Virus record (IMG/VR): IMGVR_UViG_3300036885_000028
Coordinates: 1-25,836 of that record
Reading direction: 5' to 3' (one strand)
DNA: 25,836 nucleotides
Source of the DNA: a virus
Made by a program: the position numbers and the translations under genes. The notes beneath the pieces are model-generated. The model made no database searches. It saw nothing but the letters and a program-made list of their open reading frames with translations, and was not told where the DNA came from. Every line of letters begins with the position of its first letter. The first letter of the stretch is position 1. Positions 7,248-14,628 of this stretch are shown here, one piece after another.

Positions 7248-8038
7248 TCGGTGTTGCCTACAAAGGGGAGCCCCGCCGACATGAATCCTGCTCCGGGGAG
7301 GGTATTCTGGCAAGCCGGGATAGCCCCATCAGACCAGCAGAAGGTGGTTTCGGCTGGCCATGCGTCATGATTCCATTGGAGGAAGAATGGCCCCGGAGTC
7401 TCAGCATGGAGGATGAACGGCAGCCACGAGTTGCGGACCCATGCCTGAGAGAGCATGTCCATCGAGATGTTGCTCTTGATGCCCTTGCGAATCATAGTCC
7501 GACCGAGGAAGACTCCGTTCTGGCTGACCGAATTGGTCACCACCGTATTCCTTGCCACAATGGGAGGGGCGAACCCGACGAAGAAGCCCCGTTCGAAGAC
7601 GAGTGCCTTGCCAACAACCATCACGCCGATGAACGGCTTGGTTGAACTGTCCCCGGCTTCCACCAGGACTCGGAAATACCGCTTGATGACGGCAGTGAAC
7701 CTGAAGAAGTAGGGGCGGGACGCCGAGAGCGTGAAGACTCCCAGGCTGGTCCAGGAAGAATTGTCCGGCGAGTGCTGGAGTTCGATGGTGCCGTTGTGTT
7801 TCCACAGGTCTTGCGCGTAGATGGCGAAGTAGTCGAACTCTACCGGATTGCCGAAGTCCGCCTTGAGCCATGCCCCAGTCGCGCTGGACGGCTCCCAGAA
7901 CGTCGCAGGATTCCAATCATACGCATTCTCTTTCGGGTACAAGGCTTCGTCCCCCGACGACGTAATGGTGGCAGCCAGGAAGAGATTCTCATACCCGATT
8001 AGCGGTTTGAGCGGATCGCCAGGAGGAGATATGATCAT
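7244..8038 (-). CDS. Distal tail-like protein with discoidin-like domain (264 aa)
   Basis: The ATG at 8038 overlaps the tape measure stop (ATGA). Residues about 15-140 look like an F5/8C jelly roll (YDWNPATFWEPSSATGAWLK, FGNPVEFDYFAIYAQD, IKRYFRVLVE). Residues 140-264 are a beta-rich domain (RNTVVTNSVSQNGVFLGRT, WLPFILHAETPGPFFLQW) of the sort found in distal tail and tail-tip ring proteins. Its place between the tape measure and the tail tip is the usual slot of the distal tail protein. The carbohydrate-binding role of the first domain is inferred. Confidence 0.6.
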   Translation of the reverse strand: MIISPPGDPLKPLIGYENLFLAATITSSGDEALYPKENAYDWNPATFWEPSSATGAWLKADFGNPVEFDYFAIYAQDLWKHNGTIELQHSPDNSSWTSLGVFTLSASRPYFFRFTAVIKRYFRVLVEAGDSSTKPFIGVMVVGKALVFERGFFVGFAPPIVARNTVVTNSVSQNGVFLGRTMIRKGIKSNISMDMLSQAWVRNSWLPFILHAETPGPFFLQWNHDAWPAETTFCWSDGAIPACQNTLPGAGFMSAGLPFVGNTE

Positions 8039-10428
8039 GCGGTGGCCAACCTCGTTCCGTCTTGGAGCTGCTGATTGATGAGAGCCATGAGCTTTCGAAC
8101 ACCAGAGGAGTCCATGATAACATCGTTGGGGACAACGACGTTGATGGTGGGAGCCTGGGATGCCAGGGAGGATGATGTCTGCGGGTCAGTCGAGGGGAGC
8201 GCGGACATCCCTCCGCCCCCAGAGACAGAGCCTCCCCCGCCGAAGCTGGTTCCTGCGATGGTAGCGATCTGCACCGCTCCTGCGACTGCGACTGCCGCTG
8301 CCATGGCTGCCCCGACCCAAGGAGGGCCAGGGGTGTCCTTGTACGCTTTGACCACGGCGGCAGCGGTGTCGCAGATCGCCTGAGCCAGAGCGGCAGCCTT
8401 CCCAATCTCGAACATCTCACGGCTCTTCGTGTTCATTAGTGAAGCCATACTCCCCATCATAGACCCGAATAGCCCCGCCCGCTGGCTGAACGTCATCTTT
8501 TCCCACTCCAACTGCTTCTGGGCTTGAGTCTTTTCGATGTTCGCCAGCTTCACCTCGTGGTCTTGCTTCAACTGCTCCATGATGGCGTTCTGCTCTTCTT
8601 GTGCCGTCCGCTCCTTGGCGAACTTCTCCTTGAGGATGGCTTTGGACTTTTCGTACTTGGTATTCTCCGCATCAGTGAGGGCATTCAGGCTGCCCTTGTG
8701 GGCTTCCAACCAGACGTCCAAGTCGTTCTTGTCCTCCTGCGTGACTCCGAGTCGGATCTCTTCCAACTTGGCCGCGTGCTTGCGCGCAAAGTCTTCCTGG
8801 ATGGCATTCTGGTCAGCTTGATTCTTGGCTTGAGCATCCAGGTATTCTGAGTCAGAGACGGTGCCTGCCTTGTGGGCAGCATCCAGGTCCATGGTGATCT
8901 TTTGGTAGTGCTTCTTCGTATCAGCTTCCATCAGAGCGTAGTGCTCGTTTTCCACAAGCACCCGCTGATCGAGCCGTGCCTTGTGCTGCACCGACCATGC
9001 CTTCTCGATCTCAGCCTCCACGTCTAGCTCACCGGAGCCTCCTGCTCCTGGCTTCCCTTTGTTGGCGTCATCCTCAGCCTTCTTTTTCCGCTTGTCCTCG
9101 AACGCCTTGATGCGAGCCTCGATGACCCCCATCTGGGCCACGAACTCGGAACTCCAGGTCGTGCTGGTGAGAGCCTTCTGGACCCCTTCAGCCTTCTCGC
9201 GCAAGGAGTCCATGGTGGCATTGAGCTTCTCATCGAGGGGGTCGCCCTTGCGAGCAGCGAGCGCCATCGCATTGACCGACTCCTTCACCAGGAGAAGAGC
9301 TTCCTTCTTGGCATCACGCTCGATTTTCGCAGAGTTGATGCGGGCTTGATCACCGCTTTGCACGGCGATGACGAGTTGACTTTCGGCATGGTTCAACTCA
9401 GCATCGGCAGCGATCAGCTCCTTCGAGTAAGAAATGACAGCCCCGACGATAGCAACCTTCTTCGACAGGATGCTGGCGACCTTCTCCGCCGCTGCCTCCA
9501 GCAATCCCAACTCCAGGGAGAGGATACGGACAACGATCACAATTCCTTGGAAGGCATTGAGAACCGCTTTGATCACCGGGATCAGCGCCTGAATGGCGGG
9601 GCCAGCGATGCTGGAGATGCCACCGGAGTCGACGATGAAGTCCCGCAGGCTCTCCGCCACGGCTGCCAAGGGGGTCGCCAACTCCACCGCGATGCGGTTC
9701 CCTAGTCCTTCCAGGATATGGTGCAGATCACGGAACGCTTCCACCGAGGTACGGACACGCTCCGCGTCCACCGCGTTCACCGTCAGCCCAAACTTCTTGG
9801 CCTCTTCCGTGGCAGCCCGGATCCCCTCGCTGCCCTTCTCGAACATCGGAGCCAGGGCCATGCCCCCACGCCCGAACAGCTCCATCGTGACCTTGGTCTT
9901 CTCTGACTGTGAGCCGAGGTGGCTGATAGCGTCAGCGATGCGCCCGAACGCTTCGTCCGGCTTCAGGTCGCGGAGATCACGCGCATTGAGGCCCAGCTTA
10001 TAGAACGCCCCCTGAGCCTCGAAGATCTTCCCAGATGCATTCTCGATGGCACGCTCAAGACGCGTCACAGAGGAAACGATTGACTCCAGGCTGACTCCAA
10101 CAGCTTCCCCCGCTTCGCGCAGACCATAGAGGCTCTCAGCGGAAACCCCCAGTCGTGTGGACATCCGGTCCATCTGCAGGATGGCTTCCATGCTGCCCTG
10201 CACGAAGTTCTTGAATGCTTCAATGCTGAGGGTCACGCCGAGTGCCGCTGCCAGTTCGAGGACCGCTGCCTTCGCGTTCCCAACGGATGCCTGCACCCCA
10301 TTCAACGTGCTCTGGATGGCCGTGATGGACTGCTTCGTGTCAGCTTGGGCGGCATCCAGACTCGCCTTCAAGCCCGTGACGTCGGCGGTGAGCCTGAGGA
10401 CTAGTTGTTCGAGATCAGAATCACCCAC
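8035..10428 (-). CDS. Tape measure protein
   Basis: It starts at GTG 10428 after GGAAGG. The 797-aa protein is by far the longest of the tail genes. It has an N-terminal helical region (LRLTADVTGLKASLDAAQAD), a TP901-type tape measure core (FKNFVQGSMEAILQMDRMS, MELFGRGGMALAPMFEKG), and long Lys/Glu/Ala coiled coils (about 440-660). The end is Ala/Gly-rich with hydrophobic stretches (WVGAAMAAAVAVAGAVQIAT) followed by a GGGG linker, all typical of tape measures. It sets tail length and passes DNA at injection. It directly follows the tail chaperones, the standard siphophage order. Confidence 0.9.
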   Translation of the reverse strand: MGDSDLEQLVLRLTADVTGLKASLDAAQADTKQSITAIQSTLNGVQASVGNAKAAVLELAAALGVTLSIEAFKNFVQGSMEAILQMDRMSTRLGVSAESLYGLREAGEAVGVSLESIVSSVTRLERAIENASGKIFEAQGAFYKLGLNARDLRDLKPDEAFGRIADAISHLGSQSEKTKVTMELFGRGGMALAPMFEKGSEGIRAATEEAKKFGLTVNAVDAERVRTSVEAFRDLHHILEGLGNRIAVELATPLAAVAESLRDFIVDSGGISSIAGPAIQALIPVIKAVLNAFQGIVIVVRILSLELGLLEAAAEKVASILSKKVAIVGAVISYSKELIAADAELNHAESQLVIAVQSGDQARINSAKIERDAKKEALLLVKESVNAMALAARKGDPLDEKLNATMDSLREKAEGVQKALTSTTWSSEFVAQMGVIEARIKAFEDKRKKKAEDDANKGKPGAGGSGELDVEAEIEKAWSVQHKARLDQRVLVENEHYALMEADTKKHYQKITMDLDAAHKAGTVSDSEYLDAQAKNQADQNAIQEDFARKHAAKLEEIRLGVTQEDKNDLDVWLEAHKGSLNALTDAENTKYEKSKAILKEKFAKERTAQEEQNAIMEQLKQDHEVKLANIEKTQAQKQLEWEKMTFSQRAGLFGSMMGSMASLMNTKSREMFEIGKAAALAQAICDTAAAVVKAYKDTPGPPWVGAAMAAAVAVAGAVQIATIAGTSFGGGGSVSGGGGMSALPSTDPQTSSSLASQAPTINVVVPNDVIMDSSGVRKLMALINQQLQDGTRLATA

Positions 10429-10672
10429 GGGCTTCCTTCCTTAGCTGTTCATCAAGCTGTTCCCTGAGAGTCCCCACATCCTCCTCGCCTAGACCACCTG
10501 ATTTCATGCGCTCTTTACGCTTGCCATACTTCCATGACCAGAACTCCCACCACTCCAGAGGGGACAGAGCCCAGGCATCACCCGGGGGTATCCCCCACTC
10601 GCACACGGACATGGACACATACCCGAGCCAATCGGTCCGCGGCGGCAGACTCAGCCTGTCGCCGCTGCTCCG
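10421..10672 (-). CDS. Tail assembly chaperone, frameshift extension (gpT-like)
   Basis: This is the -1 frame continuation of the upstream chaperone. The frame is open, without a ribosome binding site, from the slippery site at 10672-10678. The conserved part begins before any good start codon (TDWLGYVSMSVCEWGIPPGD) and continues WALSPLEWWEFWSWKYGK, like GTA and lambda-type second tail chaperones with their Trp-rich helix. The only candidate starts (GTG 10618, ATG 10612) lack a Shine-Dalgarno. The fused product would be about 198 aa (115 + 83). It overlaps the tape measure start by 8 nt. Such fusions bind the tape measure and bring tube subunits to it. Confidence 0.8.
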   Translation of the reverse strand, partial: RSSGDRLSLPPRTDWLGYVSMSVCEWGIPPGDAWALSPLEWWEFWSWKYGKRKERMKSGGLGEEDVGTLREQLDEQLRKEARG

Positions 10673-10678
10673 TTTGGG
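10639..10678 (-). promoter_or_regulatory. Programmed -1 ribosomal frameshift signal
   Basis: On the minus strand the zero frame reads CTC CCA AAC, giving the slippery heptamer C-CCA-AAC (10678-10672), an exact X-XXY-YYZ pattern. After a 6-nt spacer (10671-10666) there is a 10-bp hairpin with one A-C mismatch (10665-10656 pairing with 10648-10639). Its 7-nt loop holds the zero-frame TGA stop. The -1 frame is open through the second chaperone. All three elements of a standard -1 frameshift site are in place. Confidence 0.9.
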
Positions 10679-11016
10679 AGGTCTTCCTTGTCCCTCTCGC
10701 CGTTCCCGGCCCTGATGGAATCCGTGAGGAGGGTCACCAGAGCCGGGAGGGCAGCGAGATAACCATTCTCGAAGAGCAGCTTCCCTGCCTCATCGAGTGA
10801 CAGGTTCTCCCCTGCCTCCGTGGCGAACGCGGACAGCATGAGAGCGACGTCTCGGATGCGGATGTCGGACTTCTTCACCCGCATGGCGATGAGAAGGACC
10901 GACGTCCCGAGGGCTTCCTCGACGGCACACAAGGAAGCGAAAGACGCCTTCAAGCGGATCTTTCGCCCCCCGATGAACGCCTCGGATTCCCCTCTGGCTT
11001 TGAGCGGTGTGCTCAT
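10651..11016 (-). CDS. Tail assembly chaperone (gpG-like)
   Basis: The ATG at 11016 follows AGGAG. The 121-aa product resembles the GTA gp10-like tail chaperones: IGGRKIRLKASFASLCAVEE at about 16-35, DVALMLSAFATEAG at 56-69, and a Leu/Ala-rich helix (GYLAALPALVTLL) at 85-97. It sits between the tail tube and the tape measure, the fixed position of this gene. Near its end it carries a -1 frameshift signal, so two products are expected: this short form in excess and a longer fusion. Confidence 0.85.
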   Translation of the reverse strand: MSTPLKARGESEAFIGGRKIRLKASFASLCAVEEALGTSVLLIAMRVKKSDIRIRDVALMLSAFATEAGENLSLDEAGKLLFENGYLAALPALVTLLTDSIRAGNGERDKEDLPNGAAATG

Positions 11017-11050
11017 GAGAAACTCCTAGGACGGGTGTGGATGGACGGAA

Positions 11051-11461
11051 TCAGGTGTTCACGTAGGTGATGTCCCCGGCGCTGGACAGCTTGAAGGAGT
11101 AGGTGATCTCCTTCTGGTAATCGCCGGCCTTGTCGAAGGACGCGACCAAGAAAGCACCGGTCGCGGTGTTCCCCAGGCTGTCCGTTATCCGGAAGTTCTT
11201 GATGTTGCCGACCTGGGCATACCCCACCATCTGCTTGACGGTGGCGTCGTCCGTGAAGACACCGGCAGCGGTGACCTCCAGGGTGCGCTCGCCGCCTTCG
11301 ATGAGCTTGCGGAAGGTGGTCCCGTCTTTGTTGGTCACATCGAGGGCTGCGGTCGCCCCTGCCTGTGACAACGTCCTGCACGCTGCGAGCGTGACGTAGG
11401 TGTTGGGCACCGTCGCACTCTCGATCTGCAGGAGGAAGGTTTTGCCGACTGGGAATGTCAT
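11051..11461 (-). CDS. Major tail tube protein
   Basis: The start is ATG 11461 (MTFPVGKTFLLQIES), with GGAG upstream; a longer frame runs back into the previous gene. The 136-aa protein resembles the TP901-1 type major tail protein family: an initial GKTFLLQIE strand, TLSQAGATAALDVTNKDGTT (about 30-49), the conserved core LEVTAAGVFTDDATV, and an end of the SFKLSSAGDI type. It polymerises into the tail tube. It lies between the tail terminator and tail chaperone genes, as expected. Confidence 0.85.
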   Translation of the reverse strand: MTFPVGKTFLLQIESATVPNTYVTLAACRTLSQAGATAALDVTNKDGTTFRKLIEGGERTLEVTAAGVFTDDATVKQMVGYAQVGNIKNFRITDSLGNTATGAFLVASFDKAGDYQKEITYSFKLSSAGDITYVNT

Positions 11462-11462
11462 G

Positions 11463-11882
11463 TCATGTCTCCATGGTTTGGATGTGGAACTTGAGAACAC
11501 CATGAAGCGTCTGCCCGTCTGGGTCGCGCATCACGGTCTGGAAAGAAAGCCGACAGACGTAGCATACACCTGAAGGAAGCTTGAGTTGCTGGCCATGAAT
11601 CATCGAGCAGACGGCTGCCTGGATTTTCATAACCTCTTCGTTGCTGCGCTGACGAGACCATGCGTGGATGGTGATTTCTCCGTCGTAGCCCTCTGCCGTC
11701 TTGCATCCGCCATCCCCCCAGGTGTGCTCGCCGATATGGACGAACGGGAACACGAGCGTGCCCAACTCTTGAGGCACGTAGTCGTAGACTCGCTTGTCGA
11801 TCAGCGACGTGAGCACCGTGTCCTTCGTGAAGAGTCCGAAGAGCGCCTTCTGCACGTCTAGGGGGATGCGGCTGGCGGACAT
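11463..11882 (-). CDS. Tail terminator / tail completion protein (DUF3168-like)
   Basis: The start is ATG 11882 (MSASRIPLDVQKALF); the upstream extension overlaps the neighbouring gene in another frame. The 139-aa protein matches the DUF3168 pattern: LIDKRVYDYVPQELGTLVFP (about 27-46), a GDGGCKTAEGYDGEITIHAW strand (about 56-75), an EEVMKIQAAV helix and a final RDPDGQTLHGVLKFHIQ. These proteins cap the tail tube and join it to the head. It directly precedes the major tail tube gene. Confidence 0.75.
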   Translation of the reverse strand: MSASRIPLDVQKALFGLFTKDTVLTSLIDKRVYDYVPQELGTLVFPFVHIGEHTWGDGGCKTAEGYDGEITIHAWSRQRSNEEVMKIQAAVCSMIHGQQLKLPSGVCYVCRLSFQTVMRDPDGQTLHGVLKFHIQTMET

Positions 11883-11886
11883 ATGT

Positions 11887-12255
11887 CTAGTTCGGATTCG
11901 AGGTGAACTCGACCACCATGATGGTGATGTCCGTCTGGATGCTGGTCGTGAGATTGACCGCGCCGGACGCATCATTGTAGATGCTCGGAGGGAACGGCCC
12001 AATGAGCTTCTCGGCCCCACCGGCCACAGCGATGACCCGGTCCGTGACCGTGAGACCGTCCGGCGTGCTCGCGGTGCTGCCAGTGGGCAAGGCATCGATG
12101 GTGACGTTGAGGGAGGGCGAACCAGCATTCTTGACCAGGAGGAATTGCTTTCCGTTGTTCTGGAAGGTGTTCCCCGAAGCCGAAGGGAGCGTGCCTGCGA
12201 CGAGCAGTCCCGTGTTGACGATGGGTGAGGGGGCGGGGAGTGCGACTGCGGTCAT
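11887..12255 (-). CDS. Small beta-rich virion protein, decoration-like (122 aa)
   Basis: The ATG at 12255 follows AAGGAG with a 7-nt gap. The product is an all-beta protein with NNGKQFLLVKNAGSPSLNVT (about 33-52), TVTDRVIAVAGGAEKLIGPF (about 69-88), IYNDASGAVNL, and a Thr/Val-rich end. I know this pattern from small phage proteins near head-tail genes, usually annotated hypothetical; the beta-sandwich and conserved AEKLIGPFPP turn suggest an exposed capsid or tail decoration. It lies between the HK97 gp10-like and tail terminator genes. The function is inferred. Confidence 0.55.
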   Translation of the reverse strand: MTAVALPAPSPIVNTGLLVAGTLPSASGNTFQNNGKQFLLVKNAGSPSLNVTIDALPTGSTASTPDGLTVTDRVIAVAGGAEKLIGPFPPSIYNDASGAVNLTTSIQTDITIMVVEFTSNPN

Positions 12256-12276
12256 ATGAGTCTCCTTCTGGGAGGG

Positions 12277-12717
12277 TTAGGATTCGTTCCAAGCGTGCTT
12301 GAGTTCTTCGAGCGCCGAGGGGAGATACTTGTGGTAAGCGGGACTGAGGAAGGGGCGAGCAGCCATATGAAGCGTGCCGAATTCCAGGGCGGGAGCGTAG
12401 TCAGCCTTCGCAATGACGCAGACTTCGCCTTTGCCCTTATCCATGGTGATTTGAATGTGGCTGGCGAGATATCCGGTGTCACTGGCGGGGGCCTCACCGG
12501 GGGCAGACGCCTGATGCTCCTTGTACTGAGTTTCCCCCCGACGATTCTTCATGACGGACCCGTCTTTGCGATGACGTGCGTTCTGGTACACGACCCCCGA
12601 CTTAGGACCGTGGAGGATGGAAATCACGGCCTCGCGCTGGATGTTGATTGCCAGACGAGCCATGGCTGCGAAGACTGCCTTCTTGGCGCGGTCATTGAGG
12701 CGGTCGAATGCGCTCAT
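12277..12717 (-). CDS. HK97 gp10-like head-tail/tail completion protein
   Basis: The start is ATG 12717 (MSAFDRLNDRAKKAVFAAMA), overlapping the upstream stop as ATGA. The 146-aa protein has the HK97 gp10 family pattern: an N-terminal basic helix, SAPGEAPASDTGYLASHIQI (about 72-91), and the conserved YAPALEFGTLHMAARPFL (about 109-126) with a final helical segment. The family acts in connecting head and tail. It follows the stopper-like gene and precedes a decoration-like gene and the tail terminator. Confidence 0.8.
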   Translation of the reverse strand: MSAFDRLNDRAKKAVFAAMARLAINIQREAVISILHGPKSGVVYQNARHRKDGSVMKNRRGETQYKEHQASAPGEAPASDTGYLASHIQITMDKGKGEVCVIAKADYAPALEFGTLHMAARPFLSPAYHKYLPSALEELKHAWNES

Positions 12718-13070
12718 GTCGCGACCCCCTCTTCGCAGGTGATCAGCATGTAAGCACCTCGCTCCTCGATATTGTGCATATCGCGAACATTGAAGATGTG
12801 TCCTTCTGGGGTGATGAGCCGATGCGCGGCATCCAATCGCTTGTCCCAGCGAGCGGTGATGTTGATGGTGCAATGGGATTGGACGCGTTGAGCATTGATC
12901 TGCTCCCCGCCCCCACCATACTTCACGTCCCCCCAGATCTTCCAAGCTTCATCGACCCAAGTGGGCACCTGCCCACCCGAGTCGTTTGACACCATCACGC
13001 ATCGCTGCACCCTGAAGGGAGTGCGGAAACGCGAAGGGATGCATTTGGGGGAACGCGAAGCAACGGCCAT
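12714..13070 (-). CDS. Head-tail joining (stopper-like) protein
   Basis: The ATG at 13070 shares one base with the upstream stop (TGATG); a TTG three bases upstream is less likely. The 118-aa product resembles SPP1 gp16-like head-tail stoppers: a beta core with WVDEAWKIWGDVKYGGGGEQ (about 38-57), TINITARWDKRLDAAHRLI (partly), and INVRD-like final strands (HIFNVRDMHNIEERGAYMLI). Stoppers form a ring under the adaptor that closes the portal. Position after the adaptor supports this. Confidence 0.7.
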   Translation of the reverse strand: MAVASRSPKCIPSRFRTPFRVQRCVMVSNDSGGQVPTWVDEAWKIWGDVKYGGGGEQINAQRVQSHCTINITARWDKRLDAAHRLITPEGHIFNVRDMHNIEERGAYMLITCEEGVAT

Positions 13071-13744
13071 CAATAGGTCCTCTCACGATCGTCGCGGATG
13101 GCGCGCGTCCCAGGGCGCATGACCATGAACTGCCGAAGGAAGGAGTAAGCACCGGATTCGTGGACTGCCACGTCGTCCGCCTCGCCCCGATTGGCATATA
13201 GATGGGCGATTAGCATCAGGATGGCCACCCGGATTTCTGCGGGGACTGCCCCGTTCTCGTATCCGGCTTTGAACAAGATTTCCACCGCATCCGCGCGCCG
13301 AAGGTTGACGGGCCAGATGGCCCCGATGTTCAGGCAAATTCGTCCAGGGATGTTAGGGTCGGCCTTCTCCAGGAAGTAGTTCGTTGACGCGAACACGAGC
13401 CGAGTGTTAGTTAGGTCGTACGAGGCCACCTCAGTGACCGAAATCGTAGGAGCCATGGCCAGATCGATCGCGCGCCTCTGGTAGCTGGCCAGAGCACCGT
13501 CCACTTCGCCGTCCCACCAGGGCATCCGCATCCCAGGGAACGCGTCCAGCGCGAGCACGACATCTTGCTTGGGGATGGCTCGCCGCGTCAGACGTTCGAA
13601 GAGGGAACGGGCAGCCGTGATGAGCGTGCCGATGTAGACATCGTCTTCCGCATGGGTGACGCGCAAGTGGCTCTTGACTTCGGCCAGGGTGACGGGTTCC
13701 AGGGAGCCAGCGACCAAGGCTGTCGTGATGCGTTCGATGGACAT
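13070..13744 (-). CDS. Head-tail adaptor protein (HK97 gp6-like)
   Basis: The ATG at 13744 starts MSIERITTALVAGSLEPVTL. The 224-aa protein opens with the adaptor pattern EPVTLAEVKSHLRV...DDVYIGTLITAARSLFERLT (about 16-53), then a beta hairpin region and a helical end (VPAEIRVAILMLIAHLYANR), as in the phage head-tail connector family of HK97 gp6 and related proteins. These form a 12-fold ring on the portal. It is followed directly by the stopper, sharing one base. Confidence 0.8.
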   Translation of the reverse strand: MSIERITTALVAGSLEPVTLAEVKSHLRVTHAEDDVYIGTLITAARSLFERLTRRAIPKQDVVLALDAFPGMRMPWWDGEVDGALASYQRRAIDLAMAPTISVTEVASYDLTNTRLVFASTNYFLEKADPNIPGRICLNIGAIWPVNLRRADAVEILFKAGYENGAVPAEIRVAILMLIAHLYANRGEADDVAVHESGAYSFLRQFMVMRPGTRAIRDDRERTY

Positions 13745-13747
13745 GGA

Positions 13748-13990
13748 TTACTTCTTGATCTTGAGGGGCTTCGCGGGCTTGGAGGGGACGGCAGGGACCG
13801 GAGGCTGTTCGGCTTTGGTCTCGACCGCTGCGGGCTTGGTCACCTGGGCCTTGAGCTCGATGGCCGCATGCTCCTGGAGGAGCACTCGCGCCGCATCGGC
13901 ATTGGTCTCGATGACTTCGTCCTTCTTCAGACAGGATTTGTGAATCCCATCAAGGTAGATTTCGTGGTCCCGAGTCATACGAAGTTGCAC
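13748..13990 (-). CDS. Small protein with Lys/Pro/Ala-rich tail (80 aa)
   Basis: The start is GTG 13990, which has AAGGAG six bases upstream; the ATG four codons later has a poor site. The first part (TRDHEIYLDGIHKSCLKKDEVIETNADAARVLLQEH) looks like a compact alpha/beta fold. The last third is Pro/Ala/Lys-rich (PAVPSKPAKPLKIKK) and likely unstructured and basic. It lies between a virion beta protein and the adaptor. It may be a small capsid-associated or structural helper; I do not recognise the family. Confidence 0.6.
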   Translation of the reverse strand: MQLRMTRDHEIYLDGIHKSCLKKDEVIETNADAARVLLQEHAAIELKAQVTKPAAVETKAEQPPVPAVPSKPAKPLKIKK

Positions 13991-14021
13991 GGGGGACTCC
14001 TTGTGAAAGGGTGGAAGACCG

Positions 14022-14053
14022 CCCACCTTCGCCAAAGGGCCGACGAAGGTGGG
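14022..14053 (-). other. Strong hairpin between the 14086 and 13748 genes
   Basis: A 10-bp perfect stem (14022-14031 with 14044-14053, CCCACCTTCG / CGAAGGTGGG) has a 12-nt loop. It lies in the only sizeable gap of the connector region (13991-14085). There is no T-run on either strand, so it is probably an mRNA stabilising or processing structure that sets lower expression of the connector genes, not an intrinsic terminator. Confidence 0.5.
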
Positions 14054-14085
14054 GGTGAACTGCTTTGGTATGAGACCGGTGAGCA

Positions 14086-14499
14086 CTAGACCACGGGGGC
14101 CAGATTCGGATGGCCCTGGATAGCGACCACCGCGACCTGCACCGAGGTGCCGGACACGTAGGTGATGGTCGCGCGGACCCATTTCTTGCTGCCCTTGTAT
14201 CCGACGCGCTGGACCGTGTTGGTCAGCACCGGAGCTGCGGCGAGCGCGGTTGCGCCGCCCCAGTCCATGTCGGCAGCGGCGACATCGGTGTAGCTGCCAT
14301 CGACGTCGGTGTCGCACTCTTCCAGCTTGAGGGTGACGAGACCGGCGGCCGAGATGGCGCCGACGAGGAAGAGCAGCACGAGGCTGTCGAAGCCTGCGGT
14401 GTCCACGCCGATGCTGTGCGTATGGGTCGCGCTGATGACCGTCGGGGTCAGGAGCAGCGTGTCCTTGATATTGGGTTTGAGGGAACGAGTGACAGCCAT
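14086..14499 (-). CDS. Small beta-rich capsid-associated protein (137 aa)
   Basis: The start is ATG 14499 (MAVTRSLKPNIKDTLLL), with AAGGAG upstream; an upstream ATG at 14553 is less well placed. The product is an all-beta protein (TAGFDSLVLLFLVGAISAAG, VTLKLEECDTDVDGSY, RVGYKGSKKWVRATITYVSG) with a final AVVAIQGHPNLAPVV. The pattern, following directly after the major capsid gene, is common in siphophages and suggests a capsid decoration or cement protein. Function is inferred from position and fold. Confidence 0.6.
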   Translation of the reverse strand: MAVTRSLKPNIKDTLLLTPTVISATHTHSIGVDTAGFDSLVLLFLVGAISAAGLVTLKLEECDTDVDGSYTDVAAADMDWGGATALAAAPVLTNTVQRVGYKGSKKWVRATITYVSGTSVQVAVVAIQGHPNLAPVV

Positions 14500-14550
14500 G
14501 ATTGGCTCCTTGGTGATTGGTTGGATGATGAGAAAGAGCGCATGAAAAGC

Positions 14551-14618
14551 CAAGGGGCTGCCCGCCCGTCCGCCACCGATCCCCGTCCTAGGAATCCCAG
14601 TTGAAGCGGACAGCCCCT
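14551..14618 (-). terminator. Stem-loop after the major capsid gene
   Basis: On the minus strand, 14618-14607 pairs with 14564-14553 over 12 bp with one G-U pair, around a 42-nt loop, followed by a TTGGCTTTTC tail. It lies just downstream of the capsid stop at 14629. It could be a partial terminator that keeps capsid mRNA above the connector genes, or an mRNA stabiliser. On the plus strand one pair becomes an A-C mismatch, which favours the minus-strand role. Confidence 0.5.
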
Positions 14619-14628
14619 CAGCAAGAAA

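Noticed and set aside
10421-10618. The second tail chaperone as an independently started gene
   Set aside because: GTG 10618 and ATG 10612 have no Shine-Dalgarno, the conserved region begins before them, and a complete frameshift signal lies upstream in the right frame.
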